Of a stretch of DNA of 64,000 nucleotides, positions 61,264-64,000 are shown in pieces; the first letter of the stretch is position 1; every line of letters starts with the position of its first letter. A program made the position numbers and the translations under genes. The DNA comes from J054 sp965221985 (GTDB lineage Bacteria; Pseudomonadota; Gammaproteobacteria; Steroidobacterales; GCA-2729495). The stretch is taken from NCBI GenBank assembly GCA_965221985.1, contig OZ244928.1, forward strand, positions 3,348,001-3,412,000, read 5' to 3'. Under the pieces are notes generated by a model. That model was not told where the DNA came from, made no database searches, and was given only the letters and a program-made list of their open reading frames with translations.

Positions 61264-62052
61264 ATGCCCGACGCCCCGCTCCTCCTTGAAAAAACATCGG
61301 CCCTGTTGCGCCTAACCATCAATCGGCCCGCGCAACGCAATGCGCTCAATCTAAACTTACTGGATGAAATTGCGGCAAGCTTGGCGAAACACGCCGACGA
61401 TAACGAATTACGCTGCGCCCTGATCACTGCCACCGGCGACAAGTGCTTTGCGGCGGGGGGCGATCTCAAAGAGCTCGATGCTATTCGTACAGAAAACGCG
61501 GCTCGGGAAATGTCGCGGCGGGTTCGCCGAGCCTTAGATACGATCCGCGAATTCCCCTTACCGGTAGTCGCGGGGCTCAATGGTCTCGCATTGGGTGGCG
61601 GTGCTGAACTGGCCATGGCCTGCGACATGCGCGTGGCCACTGCCCATGCCGAAATCGGCTTTCTGCAAGCCCAACTCAATCTGACCACGGCCTGGGGTGG
61701 CGGCATTGATCTAATCGCCGCTGTGGGCGCGCCGCGGGCGCTGGAAATCCTGCTATCAAGCCGGCGACTGCGCGCGGAAGAAGCCCGGGCCCTGGGTCTG
61801 GTTAATCGTGTTGCCGAATCCGACGAAACACTAGGCGACTGCCTGGAGGGTTTTCTAGAAAGTTACCTCTCGCGCAGCCCGAACGTGATGCGCGGCTTCA
61901 AAGCTCTCATGCTGGCCCATCGCATACAGTTGCATGAAGGACTGAACGCTGTTGAAGAAGCCCAGTTCGTCCAAGGCTGGGTGCACGATGATCACTGGGA
62001 CGCTGTCACCCAAGCGGAAAATGCGCGTAAGGCCAAATCGCGGAAGTCTTGA
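61264..62052 (+). CDS. Crotonase-fold enoyl-CoA hydratase/isomerase-like protein
   Basis: A 262-residue crotonase-superfamily enzyme (271 if the GTG at 61237 is used; neither start has a clear ribosome site). Oxyanion-hole elements KCFAAGGDLKEL and GLALGGGAELAMACD are present, including the first catalytic Glu position. The second position, in the usual FGQPEI segment, reads GFLQAQLNL with no Glu, so simple hydratase activity is doubtful and another acyl-CoA reaction (isomerase, decarboxylase or hydrolase) is possible. Cotranscribed with the MaoC gene. Confidence 0.88.
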   Translation: MPDAPLLLEKTSALLRLTINRPAQRNALNLNLLDEIAASLAKHADDNELRCALITATGDKCFAAGGDLKELDAIRTENAAREMSRRVRRALDTIREFPLPVVAGLNGLALGGGAELAMACDMRVATAHAEIGFLQAQLNLTTAWGGGIDLIAAVGAPRALEILLSSRRLRAEEARALGLVNRVAESDETLGDCLEGFLESYLSRSPNVMRGFKALMLAHRIQLHEGLNAVEEAQFVQGWVHDDHWDAVTQAENARKAKSRKS

Positions 62053-62139
62053 TTATTCGGGGTGCAAATTTCATCACCCAGATTGAGGTTACAGTCCTGG
62101 AGAACCCGTCGTTGGACTGATTAGATTCAAGCTAGGAAA

Positions 62140-63579
62140 TTAGTTTGAGACCTGCAATTTTTTGCCACGAATTTGCAATTTTCCCGTGAAGAGACTCGCG
62201 CCGGGCAGCCTGTCATGACCTACCATCACCAGAGCGATACCGCGCTGAACGAGATCTCGTAGAATTTTCAGCAGGCTTTCAATGGCCACTTGATCCAAAC
62301 CCGAAAACGGCTCATCAAGCAATAAGACCTCGGGCTGCTGCACCAAGGCACGTGCCAATAGCACACGCCGAAACTGACCGTAGGATAGCCGTTGAATGAT
62401 TTGCTCTGCATATTGCTCGGCATTGCAGGCGATCAAGGACTCTCGCACAAGCGCTTGGCGCTTAGAACTCATCGATGGAACGCGGCCAACGCTGGCGTTA
62501 AATCCCGTGGCAACGCATTGGCTAGCCGTTAGCGCGGTCGAATAAATCGCTTGCAACTCATCCGCCACCAAACCAAGTCGCTGTCGGATATGCCAAACAT
62601 TCGGCGGCGAACTAAGACCAAACCATTCGATTTCACCGCCCAGGGCTGGCCGCAAGTCCGCATTCAGCAAACGAATAAAACTAGATTTTCCGCTGCCGTT
62701 CTCGCCATCCAAGCGCCAACGCTCGCCGGCGTGCAGAGTCCAATTAATATCCTCGAGCACGCGATGCGGACCTCGATACAAGCTTGCATGGCGAATTCTG
62801 ATCAAGGGTTCTCCGCGCTCGTGTGGCGCAACCGACTGCATTACCGAAACCTTAGAGTCGGGAGCTTTCGCTGGCCCGCGAACTGCCGTGCGCAGGCGCC
62901 CCTCCTGCAAGCTTGCCACCCGGTGAACAAACTCCGGCAATCGATCCACTTGATGCGTTGCGAGCACGATTTGTGTGCCGCTGGCGGCAACCTGCGCTAG
63001 CAGTTTTCCCAGTAAGCGGCGACTTGCTGTGTCCAAGCCGTCCGTAATTTCATCTAGAAGCAGAATCCGCGGCTTTCCCAGCAGCGCTCGTGCAAGCAGT
63101 AGCCGACGCTGTTCACCCCGTGATAATTCCAACAAGCGACCTTGGGCAAGATCCGCAAGATGCAGTTCGTTCAAAACACGCTGCAACGCTTGGAGTTCTC
63201 TTGCAGTCAAACGACGACGCAAAATGGGACTATCGTCCAAACCGGTCGCGACGAAGTCTACCGCGCGCAAATTACGCCGCCGCCGGATAAATCGATCTTG
63301 CAACTCTGGCGTGACGAGACGAATCACGGCGCGAGCACTAACGGCATCAAACTCTGGACCTGAACCAAAGTTGTACTCGCGCTCACCACCGGGAGCGGGC
63401 CAAAGTTCACCGGCGATTAATTTTAGAAAACTAGTTTTTCCGGCACCATTCCCACCCAGAACTGCCCAATGCTGGCCCGCTTGCAGCGTCCAGGTGATCT
63501 CTCTGAGCACGACACGTCCATTCAACACGACCCTCACATTGCGCAGCGCAACGGGGGCAAGGCTGTCAGCTAACTTCAT
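62140..63579 (-). CDS. Double-ATPase ABC protein, ModF/PhrA-like
   Basis: A 479-residue protein with two complete ABC ATPase domains and no membrane segments. Domain 1: GGNGAGKTSFLKL, signature LSRGEQRRLLLARALL, ILLLDEITDGLDTASRR. Domain 2: GENGSGKSSFIRLL, LSYGQFRRVLLARALV, VLLLDEPFSGLDQ. The order and length match ModF (photorepair protein PhrA), whose role is not well settled despite its link to molybdate genes. ATG at 63579 lies inside the fadD end (14-base overlap); the two are cotranscribed. Confidence 0.88.
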   Translation of the reverse strand: MKLADSLAPVALRNVRVVLNGRVVLREITWTLQAGQHWAVLGGNGAGKTSFLKLIAGELWPAPGGEREYNFGSGPEFDAVSARAVIRLVTPELQDRFIRRRRNLRAVDFVATGLDDSPILRRRLTARELQALQRVLNELHLADLAQGRLLELSRGEQRRLLLARALLGKPRILLLDEITDGLDTASRRLLGKLLAQVAASGTQIVLATHQVDRLPEFVHRVASLQEGRLRTAVRGPAKAPDSKVSVMQSVAPHERGEPLIRIRHASLYRGPHRVLEDINWTLHAGERWRLDGENGSGKSSFIRLLNADLRPALGGEIEWFGLSSPPNVWHIRQRLGLVADELQAIYSTALTASQCVATGFNASVGRVPSMSSKRQALVRESLIACNAEQYAEQIIQRLSYGQFRRVLLARALVQQPEVLLLDEPFSGLDQVAIESLLKILRDLVQRGIALVMVGHDRLPGASLFTGKLQIRGKKLQVSN

Positions 63580-64000
63580 CCCGCAAGGCACGACGCAAGA
63601 TCTTGCCTACATTGGACTTGGGTAATTCGTCGCGAAATTCAACGTGGTCAGGCGCCTTATAGGCCGCTAGATTCGCGCGGCAGTATGCGATCAATTCTTG
63701 CTCGGTCAAACTGGCGCCCGGCCGTAGCACGGCGAAAATCTTAACGGCTTCACCGCTCTCCTCGTCAGGAATGCCAATGCAGGCGCACTCAAGCACATCG
63801 GGATGTAGCGTGGCAACGTTCTCAATTTCGTTGGGATAGACGTTGAAGCCGGAAACCAAAATCATATCTTTCTTGCGATCGACAATCTTGAAGTAGCCAC
63901 CTTCGTCCATCACAGCGATGTCGCCCGTCTTGAGATAGCCATCTTCGGTCATGGCGGCCGCCGTGGACACTTCGTCCTGCCAATAACCCACCATGAGCTG
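63566..64000 (-). CDS. fadD: Long-chain acyl-CoA synthetase FadD, C-terminal part only
   Basis: The last 144 residues of an ANL-superfamily ligase; the frame is open to the window edge, where it enters in the sequence QLMVGYWQDEVS. Motifs YLKTGDIAVMDEGG, DRKKDMILVSGFNVYPNEIE and the catalytic-Lys end LPKSNVGKILRRALRDE are those of proteobacterial FadD. Activates long-chain fatty acids with ATP and CoA for beta-oxidation. Two-thirds of the gene lies outside the window. Confidence 0.93.
   Translation of the reverse strand, partial: QLMVGYWQDEVSTAAAMTEDGYLKTGDIAVMDEGGYFKIVDRKKDMILVSGFNVYPNEIENVATLHPDVLECACIGIPDEESGEAVKIFAVLRPGASLTEQELIAYCRANLAAYKAPDHVEFRDELPKSNVGKILRRALRDEVS

Overview
The window looks like chromosomal DNA from a moderately GC-rich Gram-negative bacterium, most likely an uncultured gammaproteobacterium. 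This rests on FadD, GlpD, ProB/ProA, IlvB/IlvH, LemA, SYLF and MscS homologues of proteobacterial type, a TonB-dependent receptor, many lipoproteins and outer-membrane barrels. I cannot name the genus. No rRNA, tRNA, CRISPR array, phage or insertion sequence was seen.

Layout. (1) 1-9.4 kb, minus strand: one long operon for an envelope machine. It holds a TlpA-like redoxin, a small periplasmic protein, three TPR proteins, an ExbB/TolQ channel, two ExbD/TolR proteins and an AgmX/GltJ-type TonB-like protein cut by the window edge. A cyclic di-GMP-I (GEMM) riboswitch lies in its leader (about 9466-9550), with a CRP-like palindrome further upstream. (2) 9.7-13.3 kb: apbE (minus), then lemA and a large M48 protease (plus). 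(3) 13.3-24.8 kb: an extracytoplasmic redox locus built from two divergent operons. The minus operon encodes an HzsA-like beta-propeller dihaem lipoprotein, an SH3-barrel protein, a barrel lipoprotein, a TlpA redoxin, DUF4266 and DUF3570. The plus operon encodes a DUF1588-like haem protein, a dihaem LamG lipoprotein and a Tat-exported DUF1501-like protein. (4) 24.8-27.5 kb: a zinc-ribbon methyltransferase flanked by long palindromic repeats whose arms differ from copy to copy but stay complementary. (5) 27.5-47.5 kb: mixed genes (SYLF, MscS, malonyl-CoA-synthetase-like, a 1346-residue STAND-type ATPase with P-domain and WD40 repeats, TonB receptor, glpD, proA, proB, ilvH, divergent ilvB, aldehyde dehydrogenase, DUF1838, phhB). 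(6) 47.5-59.1 kb, minus strand: a nine-gene cluster coupling a membrane Ser/Thr kinase, FHA and PEGA proteins, a MotA/ExbB-like channel and two proteins that join an ExbD-like proton-channel helix to a coiled coil and a von Willebrand A domain. (7) 59.4-64 kb: MFS transporter, MaoC hydratase, enoyl-CoA hydratase-like protein, a double-ATPase ABC protein and the end of fadD.

The best candidates for an undescribed system are the kinase / proton-channel / vWA cluster in region 6, the c-di-GMP-riboswitch operon in region 1, and the possible flavinylated redox module formed by DUF3570/DUF4266 and ApbE in regions 2-3. All functional statements come from reading motifs by eye. No database search, folding program or alignment was run.
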